A stretch of 31,964 nucleotides of DNA, from NCBI GenBank assembly GCA_023380515.1, contig JAMCRH010000304.1, positions 1-31,964 on the forward strand, read 5' to 3'. The stretch is from Gammaproteobacteria bacterium (lineage in GTDB: Bacteria; Pseudomonadota; Gammaproteobacteria; Enterobacterales; Alteromonadaceae). The position numbers were made by a program, and so were the translations under genes. Every line of letters begins with the position of its first letter. Within the stretch, counting starts at the first letter, position 1. Below are positions 6,167 through 14,792 of the stretch, piece by piece. The notes under the pieces are model-generated. The model saw nothing but the letters and a program-made list of their open reading frames with translations, was not told the origin of the DNA and did no database searches.

Positions 6167-6754
6167 ATGAGCAATGCGCCTGTAGATAAAGGCCGTCGTC
6201 GGTTTCTGACTGTCGCTACTTCGGTAGTTGGTGGTGCAGGAGTCGTTGGTGCCGCCGTGCCCTTCATTGCTTCATGGAACCCAAGTGCGAAAGCCCGTAT
6301 TGCGGGTGCACCGGTAGAAGTGAAGATCGATAAAGTAGAGCCAGGTCAATTAGTCCGCGTAGAGTGGCGTGGTAGTCCGGTATGGATTATTCGCCGTACT
6401 CAAGAAATGTTAGACAGTCTTCCACTGATTGAAGGCCGTTTACGTGATCCTGAGTCGCGCGAGCCACAACAGCCTGACTATGCCCGTAACCAACACCGTT
6501 CAATAGACCCAGAGTGGTTTATTGCTGTGGGTATTTGTACTCACCTCGGTTGTTCACCGCAGTTTATCGACCGTAACTTTGGTGTTGCGGAAGGTGTCGA
6601 TTCTGGCTTCTTCTGTCCATGCCACGGTTCACGTTTTGATATCGCTGGTCGCGTGTTCCAAGGTGTGCCAGCCCCAACCAACTTGGTCATTCCACCGCAC
6701 TATTTCGTTGATAGCGAAACCGTGCTGGTTGGTGAAGAAGAGGGAGCTGCATAA
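6167..6754 (+). CDS. petA: Ubiquinol-cytochrome c reductase, Rieske iron-sulfur subunit
   Basis: This is the 2Fe-2S subunit of the cytochrome bc1 complex; it takes an electron from ubiquinol and passes it to cytochrome c1. It has 195 aa. The N-terminus has a Tat-like RRRFL (10-14) and a hydrophobic anchor (about 15-36). Cluster ligands are in CTHLGC (124-129) and CPCHGS (150-155), including the disulfide cysteines. Start ATG 6167 has GGAG eight bases upstream. The stop TAA shares one base with the petB ATG, so the genes are translationally coupled. Confidence 0.97.
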   Translation: MSNAPVDKGRRRFLTVATSVVGGAGVVGAAVPFIASWNPSAKARIAGAPVEVKIDKVEPGQLVRVEWRGSPVWIIRRTQEMLDSLPLIEGRLRDPESREPQQPDYARNQHRSIDPEWFIAVGICTHLGCSPQFIDRNFGVAEGVDSGFFCPCHGSRFDIAGRVFQGVPAPTNLVIPPHYFVDSETVLVGEEEGAA

Positions 6755-8013
6755 TGTCACTCATGAACTGGATTGATAAGCGTATTCCGTTTAGCAACAC
6801 CATGAAGTTGCACGTGACGGAATACCCGGCACCAAAGAACTTTAACTTTTGGTACCTCATGGGGTCATTAGCGATTGTGGTTTTAGTCAACCAAATCGTG
6901 ACTGGTATCTGGCTGACCATGAGCTATAACCCAAGTGCAGAAGGTGCGTTCGCCTCGGTTGAATACATCATGCGTGATGTTGAATACGGCTGGTTGCTGC
7001 GCTACATGCACTCCACCGGTGCTTCGGCATTCTTCGTGGTGGTCTACCTACACATGTTCCGCGGTCTCATGTATGGCTCGTATCAGAAGCCACGTGAATT
7101 GCTGTGGATCTTCGGTATGCTGATCTTCTTGGTCTTAATGGCAGAAGCCTTTATGGGTTACTTATTGCCATGGGGTCAAATGTCTTACTGGGGTGCGCAG
7201 GTTATCATCTCGCTGTTTGGTGCAATTCCGATTATCGGCGATGACCTAACCACCTGGATTCGTGGTGACTACGTCATTTCTGGCGCGACCTTGAACCGCT
7301 TCTTCGCATTACACGTGATCGCCTTACCATTGGTATTGGTCATTCTGGTGTTCTTACACTTAATCGCGTTGCACGAAGTTGGCTCGAACAACCCTGACGG
7401 CGTTGAAATTAAGAAGCCAAAAGGTTCAGTGCCTGAAGCTGAGCAAGCGAAGTTCAAATTCCATGAGCGTTACACCAACAAATACGACATTGTTGACGCA
7501 ATTCCTTTCCACCCGTATTACACGGTGAAAGATATCGTTGGTCTCGTGGTGTTCTTAATTCTGTGTTCATTGGTGATCTTCTACGCACCGACGATGGGCG
7601 GCTTCTTCCTTGAGCCACCTAATTTCCAAGCGGCAGACCCAATGGTCACGCCTGAACACATTGCACCGGTTTGGTACTTCACTCCGTTCTACGCAATCTT
7701 GCGTGCGGTTCCAGACAAACTCGGTGGCGTTATCCTAATGTTCGCAGCCATTGTTATGCTTGCGCTCATTCCATGGCTAGACCGTGCTAAAGCACGCTCA
7801 GTGCGCTACCGTAGCACGCTGCATAAAGCTAACTTGACTCAGTTTGCCATCAGCTTCGTGATCTTAGGTTACCTTGGTGCGATGCCAGCGACTGACTTGT
7901 ACACCTTCATTGCACGTGTTTGTACAATTCTGTACTTCGGTTTCTTTATTGCACTGTTCTTCTACAGTAAGAATGAGAAGATCAAGCCACTACCAGAGAG
8001 GTTGACGAAATGA
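6754..8013 (+). CDS. petB: Cytochrome b of the bc1 complex
   Basis: This polytopic membrane subunit binds hemes bL and bH and forms the quinol oxidation and reduction sites. It has 419 aa, full length for a bacterial cytochrome b. Heme ligands are His86 and His100 (RYMHSTGAS, VYLHMFRG) and His187 and His202 (FFALHVIA, FLHLIALH). The second pair is 15 apart, not 14 as in mitochondria. The Qo-site motif is PVWY (IAPVWYFTPF) in place of PEWY, as in other gammaproteobacteria I recall. It overlaps petA by one base and petC by four. Confidence 0.97.
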   Translation: MSLMNWIDKRIPFSNTMKLHVTEYPAPKNFNFWYLMGSLAIVVLVNQIVTGIWLTMSYNPSAEGAFASVEYIMRDVEYGWLLRYMHSTGASAFFVVVYLHMFRGLMYGSYQKPRELLWIFGMLIFLVLMAEAFMGYLLPWGQMSYWGAQVIISLFGAIPIIGDDLTTWIRGDYVISGATLNRFFALHVIALPLVLVILVFLHLIALHEVGSNNPDGVEIKKPKGSVPEAEQAKFKFHERYTNKYDIVDAIPFHPYYTVKDIVGLVVFLILCSLVIFYAPTMGGFFLEPPNFQAADPMVTPEHIAPVWYFTPFYAILRAVPDKLGGVILMFAAIVMLALIPWLDRAKARSVRYRSTLHKANLTQFAISFVILGYLGAMPATDLYTFIARVCTILYFGFFIALFFYSKNEKIKPLPERLTK

Positions 8014-8747
8014 TGAAGCGTTTTCTGATGGTTCTGGCTCTATTATTACCTGCCACCGTTTTGGCGGCAGGTTATAGTGGCCCGCTAGATAAAGCTAACA
8101 TTGATCAGTCTGACAAAGCCTCTTTGCAGCGTGGTGCGCAGATCTACATGAACTACTGCTTAGGCTGTCACAGCATGCAGTATCAGCGTTACCAGCGTAC
8201 CTTCGAAGACTTAGGTATTCCGGTCGACTTAGGTGCTGAGTTACTACAGTTCACCGGCGAAGGTCCTGGTTCGCATAAGTTCTCAGCAATCGACCGTGAA
8301 GGCGCGGCGGAATGGTTCGGTTTGGCACCGCCAGACTTAACCATGGTTGCTCGTGTCCGTGGTGCTGACTGGTTATATACCTTCTTCCGCAGCTTCTATG
8401 TTGACGAAAGCCGCCCGTTCGGCGTTAACAACGAAGTATTCGACAATGTCGGTATGCCGTGGGTTCTGCAAGAAATGCAGGGTGTTCCGCGTAAAACCTA
8501 CGAGCGTCGGATGGTGGATGGCGAAATGCGTGAAGTCTATGTCGGCATTAAGTCAGACGGCACCGGTCGCCTGAGCGAAGAAGAGTTCGACCAAGCGATG
8601 TTAGACTTAACTAACTTCTTGGTGTACACCGGTGAACCAATGATTCTTGAGCGTCAACGCTTAGGTATGTTCGTCATTGGATTCTTACTGGTGTTGCTCG
8701 TACTGAGTATTCTTCTGAAGAAAGAATACTGGCGCGACATTAAGTAA
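8010..8747 (+). CDS. petC: Cytochrome c1 of the bc1 complex
   Basis: This membrane-anchored periplasmic cytochrome accepts electrons from the Rieske protein. It has 245 aa with a signal peptide (MKRFLMVLALLLP..., cut near LAA-20). Heme is attached at CLGCH (50-54), and the likely axial Met lies in VGMPWVLQEMQG. A C-terminal TM anchor (about 219-237) ends in KKEYWRDIK. The start ATG 8010 overlaps the petB stop as ATGATGA; a second ATG at 8013 is equally possible. It is the last gene of petABC. Confidence 0.96.
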   Translation: MMKRFLMVLALLLPATVLAAGYSGPLDKANIDQSDKASLQRGAQIYMNYCLGCHSMQYQRYQRTFEDLGIPVDLGAELLQFTGEGPGSHKFSAIDREGAAEWFGLAPPDLTMVARVRGADWLYTFFRSFYVDESRPFGVNNEVFDNVGMPWVLQEMQGVPRKTYERRMVDGEMREVYVGIKSDGTGRLSEEEFDQAMLDLTNFLVYTGEPMILERQRLGMFVIGFLLVLLVLSILLKKEYWRDIK

Positions 8748-8807
8748 TTTCTCTTTGCAAGTAGTCTGCATGAAGTTGCAACCTACTGGAAAGTAAGAAG
8801 TTTATTC

Positions 8808-8829
8808 GGGGGCGAGGTTCGCCCCCTTT
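8808..8829 (+). terminator. GC-rich hairpin between petC and sspA
   Basis: A 7-bp stem GGGGGCG (8808-8814)/CGCCCCC (8820-8826) with loop AGGTT is followed by TTTGCTGTTTTC, a broken T-run. It probably terminates or attenuates petABC transcripts. It sits only 19 bp before the sspA ribosome site, so some readthrough into sspA is likely. I see no strong separate sspA promoter. Confidence 0.6.
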
Positions 8830-8855
8830 GCTGTTTTCTGAGAGTGGAGAATCTT

Positions 8856-9491
8856 ATGGCTGTTGCTGCCAATAAGCGTTCAGTAATGACCCTGTATTCA
8901 GGGAAAGATGATTTGTTCAGTCACCAAACACGTATCGTGTTGGCTGAAAAAGGGGTAACTGTAGAGATTGCGTTTGTTGATCAAGATAATCAACCGGAAG
9001 ACCTGCTCCAGCTTAATCCATATGCAGATAACGTTCCAACGCTAGTTGACCGTGAGCTTGTGCTATACAAAGCGCAAATCATCATGGAATACCTCGACGA
9101 GCGTTTCCCACACCCACCACTGATGCCTGTTTACCCTGTGGCGCGTGGCACTAGCCGCTTAATGATGTACCGTATTGAGCGTGACTGGTATGCCTTAGCA
9201 GACACGATTTTGACTGGCACGAAGAAAGAAGCGGAAGCGGCTCGCCAAGAGCTAAAAGAGAGCATTTTAGCTCTTGCTCCAGTTTTTGCTGACACGCCGT
9301 TCTTTATGAGCGAAGAGTTTACGTTGGTCGATTGTTACTTAGCGCCACTGTTATGGCGTTTACCGGTATATGGCATCGAGTTGTCAGGTACGGGTGCTAA
9401 AGAAGTAAAACAGTACATGCTGCGGTTGTTCGAGCGTGAATCGTTCCGCGATGCATTGACTGACGACGAACGCGAAATCGGTAAAGTCTAA
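8856..9491 (+). CDS. sspA: Stringent starvation protein A
   Basis: SspA is a GST-fold RNA polymerase-associated regulator that helps cells through starvation and acid stress in enterics. The product is 211 aa from ATG 8856 (MAVAANKRSVMTLYSG), with GGAG six bases upstream; the in-frame ATG at 8844 precedes that site. It has an N-terminal thioredoxin-like half (about 10-85, with NPYADNVPTLVDRELVLY) and a helical GST C-half (with FTLVDCYLAPLLWRLP). sspB follows after 5 bp. The sspA-sspB order after rplM, rpsI and pet genes is typical of gammaproteobacteria. Confidence 0.95.
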   Translation: MAVAANKRSVMTLYSGKDDLFSHQTRIVLAEKGVTVEIAFVDQDNQPEDLLQLNPYADNVPTLVDRELVLYKAQIIMEYLDERFPHPPLMPVYPVARGTSRLMMYRIERDWYALADTILTGTKKEAEAARQELKESILALAPVFADTPFFMSEEFTLVDCYLAPLLWRLPVYGIELSGTGAKEVKQYMLRLFERESFRDALTDDEREIGKV

Positions 9492-9496
9492 GTTTT

Positions 9497-10042
9497 ATGA
9501 TCCCTCGTCGACCTTATATCCTTCGTGGCCTGTACGACTGGTTGATCGATAATGAGCTTACCCCTCATTTAGTTGTCGATGCGACTTGGCCGCACGTTCG
9601 AGTACCACTGGACTACGTTCATGATGATCAGATTGTTTTGAATGTGGCGCCGACCGCGGTGCAAGCTTTTATGATGGACAATGACGGCGTGCGCTTTCGC
9701 GCGCGTTTCGGTGGTCAGGATCAAAAGATTGATTTGCCGATTGGGTCGATTATGGCGATTTATGCCCGCGAGAATGGCGCGGGCATGATTTTCGAACCAG
9801 AAGAAGGGATAGATTTCCCAGCGCAGGACGATGAGAGCGAAAACTTTACTGGTGAAAACGCGAGCGAACTGAATAACGAACGTGAGCTTTGGGCGGTCAG
9901 TGATGAAGGTTCTGACGCACCCCATGACGAGGTGCAAGAAGAGCCGGCTAGTGACATGGAAGATGACTCAGAACAAGCCACCTCCGGCGACCAACGCCCA
10001 GTTCGTGGTAAACCGATGTTACGAGTTGTCCGCAACGATTAA
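9497..10042 (+). CDS. sspB: ClpXP adaptor SspB
   Basis: SspB binds ssrA-tagged and other substrates and delivers them to ClpXP. It has 181 aa. A folded substrate-binding domain (about 5-110, starting RRPYILRGLYDWLIDN and containing IMAIYARENGAGMIF) is followed by a long acidic linker (about 113-165). The C-terminal peptide GKPMLRVVRND corresponds to the ClpX-binding (XB) tail, LRVVK in E. coli. The start has little Shine-Dalgarno and is probably coupled to sspA. The last seven codons and the stop overlap dolP on the other strand. Confidence 0.96.
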   Translation: MIPRRPYILRGLYDWLIDNELTPHLVVDATWPHVRVPLDYVHDDQIVLNVAPTAVQAFMMDNDGVRFRARFGGQDQKIDLPIGSIMAIYARENGAGMIFEPEEGIDFPAQDDESENFTGENASELNNERELWAVSDEGSDAPHDEVQEEPASDMEDDSEQATSGDQRPVRGKPMLRVVRND

Positions 10043-10588
10043 GGCGTTGACAACTCGGTTAACGCGATTCACATGACGAGCAATATGAATGGCGCGATCC
10101 GCTTCTGCCTGGGTCACGATGCCCATTAGAAACACTTCGCGCTTTTCGGTCACCACTTTAACACCCGACAGATCATGATCTTGATCACGCAGTAACTCTG
10201 CTTTGACTCGAGTGGTTATCCAACTGTCATCAGCGCGTTCGCGCAGGGTTGAAATCTCTCCCACCTGAATCTGATTAAAAATCCTTACCACGCCGTCGGT
10301 ATTACGGGCGTAGGTTTCCGCTTTTTGCTTAAGACTGTCCTGACTGACTTGGCCGTAAAGCAAGATATCACCGTTGTACGAAATCACCCGCACGCGCTGC
10401 TGTGCAAAGTCTTGGTCACGGTTTAATAAGCCGACAATCCGTAAGCGAATGGCACTGTCATCGACTTGTTGGCCAACTTCTCGGCTGTCGAGGGCGACGG
10501 CTGTGGTACCGACGGCAACGCCAACCACAGCGGCAGCGCAACCCGACAACAACGGTAAACAAAGAACGAGCGGTAGAAGCTTACGCAT
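10019..10588 (-). CDS. dolP: BON-domain outer-membrane lipoprotein DolP (YraP)
   Basis: DolP is an outer-membrane lipoprotein that helps maintain envelope integrity and localises to division sites in E. coli. It has 189 aa. The signal ends in the lipobox LSGC (Cys17). Two BON domains (about 45-115 and 120-188) follow, each with the pattern of a leading acidic/Arg segment and a GDILLYGQV- or REVFLMGIV-like strand. It is the last gene of lpoA-yraN-diaA-dolP, 3 bp after diaA, the same order as in E. coli. The palindrome GGGTTAACCC (10589-10598) covers the diaA stop and region just before the ATG. Its 3' end overlaps sspB by 24 bp. Confidence 0.93.
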   Translation of the reverse strand: MRKLLPLVLCLPLLSGCAAAVVGVAVGTTAVALDSREVGQQVDDSAIRLRIVGLLNRDQDFAQQRVRVISYNGDILLYGQVSQDSLKQKAETYARNTDGVVRIFNQIQVGEISTLRERADDSWITTRVKAELLRDQDHDLSGVKVVTEKREVFLMGIVTQAEADRAIHIARHVNRVNRVVNALIVADNS

Positions 10589-10591
10589 GGG

Positions 10592-11155
10592 TTAACCCCC
10601 GTGAAAAATTTGTTGTTCGATAAGGTCACACAGCAACTGACTGAGAAACAATTGTTGCTCAACAATGCGTGTGGTGTTGGTGCTTGGAATCCGCATTTCA
10701 ATGTCATTCGGACCAAGTAAGCTGGTAATTTCGGTGGCGTCATCGCCAGTAACGGCAATAATGGTCATTTCCCGCGATAACGCTGCTTCCATGGCTTGGT
10801 GAACGCGTTCGGAGTGATTTTGACTGACAAACGCTAAAAGAATATCGCCTTGACTACCGAGTGCGCTGAGTTGGCGTGCCAGACAGTCAACTTGTACCGG
10901 CTGCGTCGAATTCATCCCCAAGGTCACTGCCGGGAAGGGCGGACGTTCAAGCTCGGTACCGTGAATGAGTAAATCGGTAAAATGTTGGGCAACGAAAGTA
11001 CTATTGCCGTCACCACAGCTGAAAATTCGTCGGCCATCGAGCAACGACGACGTAAGCAACTGTACGGCTTGTGCCAATGGCTGAACTAAGCTGTCGGCTG
11101 CCGCAACTTGTACCTGAATACTTTCGTTAAAAAAGGTCCGTATCGTATCTTGCAT
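10592..11155 (-). CDS. diaA: SIS-domain DnaA initiator-associating protein DiaA (divergent)
   Basis: In E. coli DiaA is a tetramer that binds DnaA and promotes timely initiation. The product here is 187 aa (E. coli 196) from ATG 11155, giving MQDTIRTFFNESIQVQ, a close match to the E. coli N-terminus. The gap to the yraN stop is 2 bp. An in-frame upstream start at 11179 would overlap yraN. Conserved parts are SLLDGRRIFSCGDGNS, VAQHF, MTIIAVTGDD and LLGPNDIEMRIPS. Compared with E. coli, about 12-16 residues are missing after VTLGMN, and the STRGNS loop reads SQNHSE. Operon order with lpoA and dolP supports orthology. Activity may have drifted. Confidence 0.85.
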   Translation of the reverse strand: MQDTIRTFFNESIQVQVAAADSLVQPLAQAVQLLTSSLLDGRRIFSCGDGNSTFVAQHFTDLLIHGTELERPPFPAVTLGMNSTQPVQVDCLARQLSALGSQGDILLAFVSQNHSERVHQAMEAALSREMTIIAVTGDDATEITSLLGPNDIEMRIPSTNTTRIVEQQLFLSQLLCDLIEQQIFHGG

Positions 11156-11157
11156 AA

Positions 11158-11508
11158 CTAAAATGCGTCCTTTAACCACTCTATTTGAAAAGGCTCACCG
11201 GTGATAGCGACGACGTCAAAGCGACACGCCGCAGAGTTTTCACTAATGTCTTGCTGCAGCAGCCACACCCGGGCAGCGAAACGCACCCGTTGTAACTGTG
11301 CTGCGGTCAATTGTTCAAGGATATCAGCAAAGTACCGGTTACGGCGATATTTGACCTCAACGAAGACAAAATATTCACCGTCACGGCAAATTAAATCGAC
11401 TTCGCCATTGTCGAGACGGAAATTGCGATCGATACAGGTGAGACCGTGCTCATTGAGATAGGTGACCGCGAGTTCTTCATACTCAGTGCCGACTTGCCTG
11501 GTTGTCAT
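11158..11508 (-). CDS. yraN: UPF0102 endonuclease-like protein YraN
   Basis: The product is 116 aa from ATG 11508 (MTTRQVGTEYEELAVTYL), matching the family N-terminus; the longer frame to 11583 lies within lpoA. It has the restriction-endonuclease-like core RNFRLDNGEVDLICRDGEYFVFVEVKYR, with the D...ExK-type catalytic pattern (EVDLI and FVEVK). Family members are thought to act in DNA processing, but the role is not established. Its start overlaps the lpoA end by 26 bp, and diaA follows 2 bp after its stop. Confidence 0.92.
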   Translation of the reverse strand: MTTRQVGTEYEELAVTYLNEHGLTCIDRNFRLDNGEVDLICRDGEYFVFVEVKYRRNRYFADILEQLTAAQLQRVRFAARVWLLQQDISENSAACRFDVVAITGEPFQIEWLKDAF

Positions 11509-13375
11509 AAATGGTACGCTCCAGTTTGAGTTCATGTCCCTCAAACTTAGCCCAATCGAGGCGGCGTTCCACTTTTTGCGCATCTATCCGCAATTGCCCA
11601 GTTAAACCATTGTGGGTGTAGCCGGGGAGGTAGTTCATCGCGAGCACTTTCGGGCCAATGGCCATGGCGTCGTAGCCCATCGCAATTAAGCGTTGTTGGC
11701 TTAAGCTTAAACGACCGACTTGTTGCTCAAACTGCTGCCGCACGTCAGCTGCCAGACTGGCACTGAGTAACCAAGGTGCGTCGGAAAAAATAACGCCGTC
11801 GAGGTCATTTTCACCGCGGCTGAGTTGTTCTTGGTGAACGGCGCTACTGGCATACACAGGTGCGCGGCGGCCGAACGCACTCATGTTGACGTCTAAGTAG
11901 GGCTTCAATAACCGTACTTGCTGAGCGTCACCCGAGGCGTAAATAGCGTCGATGTCTTGACGGCTGCGAATTTCATAATGGAGTTCCGTGGTGCCGCGCG
12001 TTGCCGGTACGTGCTGCTGAACCAAGCGCTCAATCATATCAATGCGAGCTTGACTCCGATCGACCAATAAACTCTGTTGCACTGCATCTGGGATGTCGGT
12101 ACTGGCAGCATAAAAGCGCGCACGCATGGAGTAATCGGTTTGTTCTGGCCAATAGCGTTGAAAGGTCTCGGCAACGTTATGGCCGCGATTGGTGTCGGGT
12201 CCGAGTACCAAAACGTGTTGGTAATTCATTTGTTCTAACAACTCGGCTGCTGCCACCGACTCGGCTACCGTATCGAGTGCAAAAAACGCATGACGATCAT
12301 TATCGTTCTTGTTCTCTGGGTTGTTTAGCCATAGTTGCGCCCAAGGGGCGGCTTCTTCTTGTTGGCGCTGAAAATTGTTAAACGCTTCCAAAGTATTGCG
12401 ATCGAGCGGACCAATTACTAGCTCTATTTGACTGTCGATGAGTTGTTGGTAGAGCTCTTCGACACTAATTTGCGTGGTATCGATAAACTGCACCTGCAGT
12501 GGTTGTTCTTGCTGTGTTAGTCGCGCAAGAATGCCGTTTCGAACGGAGCGGCCGGCGTCGGCAAATTGGCCATTGAGTGGCAAAAGCACGGCGACATTTT
12601 GTAATTGAGCGGTAATTTCTGGACGTTCAAGCAGCTCGGTAACAAACTCTACACCGGGATGTTGCGGAAATGCCCGCTGCCACGACGAGAGCACTTGTGC
12701 GCGTGAGCGGTTTTCGTCAAGTGCTTGGGTCAGGCGCTCAAACAACTGAATCCAACCGCGCATAATTGAATCATTATGGCTGACGCCTTGGCGCCATTGC
12801 TCAGCTGGAACTTGGGCTAACAATTGCCACACTTCGGTGCTGAGGTTTAAGTCGGGGGCATAACGACCATAAGCCACTAATGCCGCTGCCGCAGCGACAT
12901 AATCTGCTTGGTTTTTAAAGGCTTGGTGACGCAAGTCGAGCGTTTGCAAACGTTGTTCACGTTGGGTCAGTTGTTGGTCGAGGCCGTTTGTGAGTTCAAT
13001 CACTCGCTGCCAGTCGCCCATGTAGGCTGCAAAGCGGGCTTGCTGTAACCGGTGTTGCTGAGCAGGCGCCGAGGCTAAATAACCAGGATTAATAAACGAG
13101 AGGACGACGCCGCCGGCTTGAAACTCCTCGTTATCAAAGTAACGCCCAGCGGCGCGAACTAACATCGCATGTTGCTGCGCTGGTAAGGTTTCGCGTTCGG
13201 CACGGGCTAAATAATCGGCTGCAGAAAGTTCACCAATGACAACTGGAGGTTCACGTTGCTGTTCAGGGCTTTGCTCGGTAGAGGGTTGCTGCGGCGCAGG
13301 CGCAGAGGCGCAGCCGGCTAACCAAACCGTGGCGAAGGAACAAAATATTAGGCAAGGAAGTATCTTCTTTGGCAC
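11483..13375 (-). CDS. lpoA: Outer-membrane lipoprotein LpoA, activator of PBP1A
   Basis: LpoA reaches from the outer membrane through the periplasm to stimulate peptidoglycan synthase PBP1A. The start is set at GTG 13375, giving MPKKILPCLIFCSFATVWLAGC, a clean lipoprotein signal with lipobox LAGC (Cys22). An ATG at 13471 in the same frame lies upstream of the predicted promoter (13407-13435) and would bury the signal. The product is 630 aa (E. coli 678). The mature part has a Q/P/E-rich linker, an N-terminal helical TPR-like half (about 45-270) and a C-terminal periplasmic-binding-protein-like half starting around QNVAVLLPLNGQFADAG. First gene of lpoA-yraN-diaA-dolP. Confidence 0.92.
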   Translation of the reverse strand: MPKKILPCLIFCSFATVWLAGCASAPAPQQPSTEQSPEQQREPPVVIGELSAADYLARAERETLPAQQHAMLVRAAGRYFDNEEFQAGGVVLSFINPGYLASAPAQQHRLQQARFAAYMGDWQRVIELTNGLDQQLTQREQRLQTLDLRHQAFKNQADYVAAAAALVAYGRYAPDLNLSTEVWQLLAQVPAEQWRQGVSHNDSIMRGWIQLFERLTQALDENRSRAQVLSSWQRAFPQHPGVEFVTELLERPEITAQLQNVAVLLPLNGQFADAGRSVRNGILARLTQQEQPLQVQFIDTTQISVEELYQQLIDSQIELVIGPLDRNTLEAFNNFQRQQEEAAPWAQLWLNNPENKNDNDRHAFFALDTVAESVAAAELLEQMNYQHVLVLGPDTNRGHNVAETFQRYWPEQTDYSMRARFYAASTDIPDAVQQSLLVDRSQARIDMIERLVQQHVPATRGTTELHYEIRSRQDIDAIYASGDAQQVRLLKPYLDVNMSAFGRRAPVYASSAVHQEQLSRGENDLDGVIFSDAPWLLSASLAADVRQQFEQQVGRLSLSQQRLIAMGYDAMAIGPKVLAMNYLPGYTHNGLTGQLRIDAQKVERRLDWAKFEGHELKLERTIYDNQASRH

Positions 13376-13406
13376 AATGAACGTCTCAGTTACCTGCAGT
13401 AGCCTT

Positions 13407-13435
13407 ACTATAAACTGCCAGTGCGCTGCAGACAA
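13407..13435 (-). promoter_or_regulatory. Sigma-70 promoter of lpoA operon
   Basis: On the minus strand, TTGTCT (13435-13430), a 17-bp spacer and TATAGT (13412-13407). Predicted start near 13400, about 25 nt before the GTG at 13375, which supports that start codon. Confidence 0.6.
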
Positions 13436-13521
13436 ACGCAACCGTGTTGTAAATTCGTAAAGAACTTTCATTGTGGCGACTTCGCTAGCGGTCGACAACG
13501 CCACACAAAAGGAGCTTCGTT

Positions 13522-14355
13522 GTGAGCATCTCCCCCGGCACCTTATATATTGTGCCAACGCCGATTGGTAATTTAGGTGATATTACTTTGCGCGCCATTG
13601 AAACGCTCAAACAGGTTGATGTGATAGCGGCAGAGGACACCCGCCATAGTGGTGTCTTGTTACAACACCTCGGCGTGCAAACTCGGATGTGGGCGGTGCA
13701 TGAGCATAATGAGCGGGAGAAAGCCCAAGGCTTGATTGAGCAACTGCGTAGTGGCAAGTCAATCGCCTTGATTAGTGACGCTGGCACACCGCTCATTAGC
13801 GACCCAGGTTATCCGTTGGTGAACGCATGTCGTGCGGCGGGTGTACCGGTGGTTGCGCTGCCAGGTGCATGTGCGGCCATTACGGCGTTGTCAGCGGCGG
13901 GTTTACCCACTGATCGGTTTCTATTTGCGGGTTTTCTGCCGCCGAAGCAGCAAGCGCGTTTAACCGCACTGCAAAAACTTGCAGCTGAAACTGCGACTTT
14001 GGTGTTTTACGAAGCACCACGACGGATTGTCGAGAGCTTAACGGCAATGCAATCTGTATTTGGCCCTGAGCGCCAAGTTGTGATGGCGCGGGAGCTAACC
14101 AAGCAGTTTGAAACCTATTTAAGCGGCACGGTCAGTGAGGTGTTGGCGCAGGTCGAGCGTGACCCGAACCAGCAGCGCGGGGAAATCGTACTAATGGTTG
14201 CTGGGGCTCCGAGTCAAAGCGATGAGATCCCAGTTGCGGCGCTGCAGTTGCTGCAGCTACTGAGTGCTGAACTACCGCCGAAGAAAGCGGCAAAATTAGT
14301 TGCGAGCCACTATAACTTGCGCGCGAATGAATTGTATCAACATGCACTCAAATGA
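13522..14355 (+). CDS. rsmI: 16S rRNA (cytidine-1402-2'-O)-methyltransferase RsmI
   Basis: This SAM-dependent methyltransferase modifies the ribose of C1402 in the 30S decoding centre. RsmH, encoded 3.3 kb away, methylates N4 of the same nucleotide. It has 277 aa from GTG 13522, with AAAGGAG seven bases upstream. Family motifs are LYIVPTPIGNLGDITLRA (7-24), AAEDTRHSG, LISDAGTPLISDPGYPLV and FYEAPRRI, typical of the tetrapyrrole-methylase fold. It is divergent from lpoA and followed by rnpB, an arrangement seen in many gammaproteobacteria. Confidence 0.96.
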   Translation: MSISPGTLYIVPTPIGNLGDITLRAIETLKQVDVIAAEDTRHSGVLLQHLGVQTRMWAVHEHNEREKAQGLIEQLRSGKSIALISDAGTPLISDPGYPLVNACRAAGVPVVALPGACAAITALSAAGLPTDRFLFAGFLPPKQQARLTALQKLAAETATLVFYEAPRRIVESLTAMQSVFGPERQVVMARELTKQFETYLSGTVSEVLAQVERDPNQQRGEIVLMVAGAPSQSDEIPVAALQLLQLLSAELPPKKAAKLVASHYNLRANELYQHALK

Positions 14356-14384
14356 GTGCGTGTGCTCGCGAGCCCGAATGCGCT

Positions 14385-14420
14385 AGCGTGAGCATAGGTA
14401 AATCGGCTATACTGCGCGCC
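14385..14420 (+). promoter_or_regulatory. rnpB promoter with GC-rich discriminator
   Basis: A -10 TATACT (14408-14413) is followed by the discriminator GCGCGCC and the RNase P RNA start at 14421. No good -35 is seen (AGCGTG at 14385-14390 at 17-bp spacing). A GC discriminator like this is typical of stringently controlled stable-RNA promoters. Confidence 0.6.

Positions 14421-14773
<353 letters not shown>

Positions 14774-14792
<19 letters not shown>

Noticed and set aside
12001..12381. A plus-strand gene inside lpoA
   Set aside because: It is an antisense shadow of a well-supported lipoprotein gene with biased, Arg/Ser/Leu-rich composition.
13376..13558. A longer LpoA beginning at an upstream start
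   Set aside because: It would put about 60 residues before the lipoprotein signal and would begin upstream of the promoter at 13407-13435.
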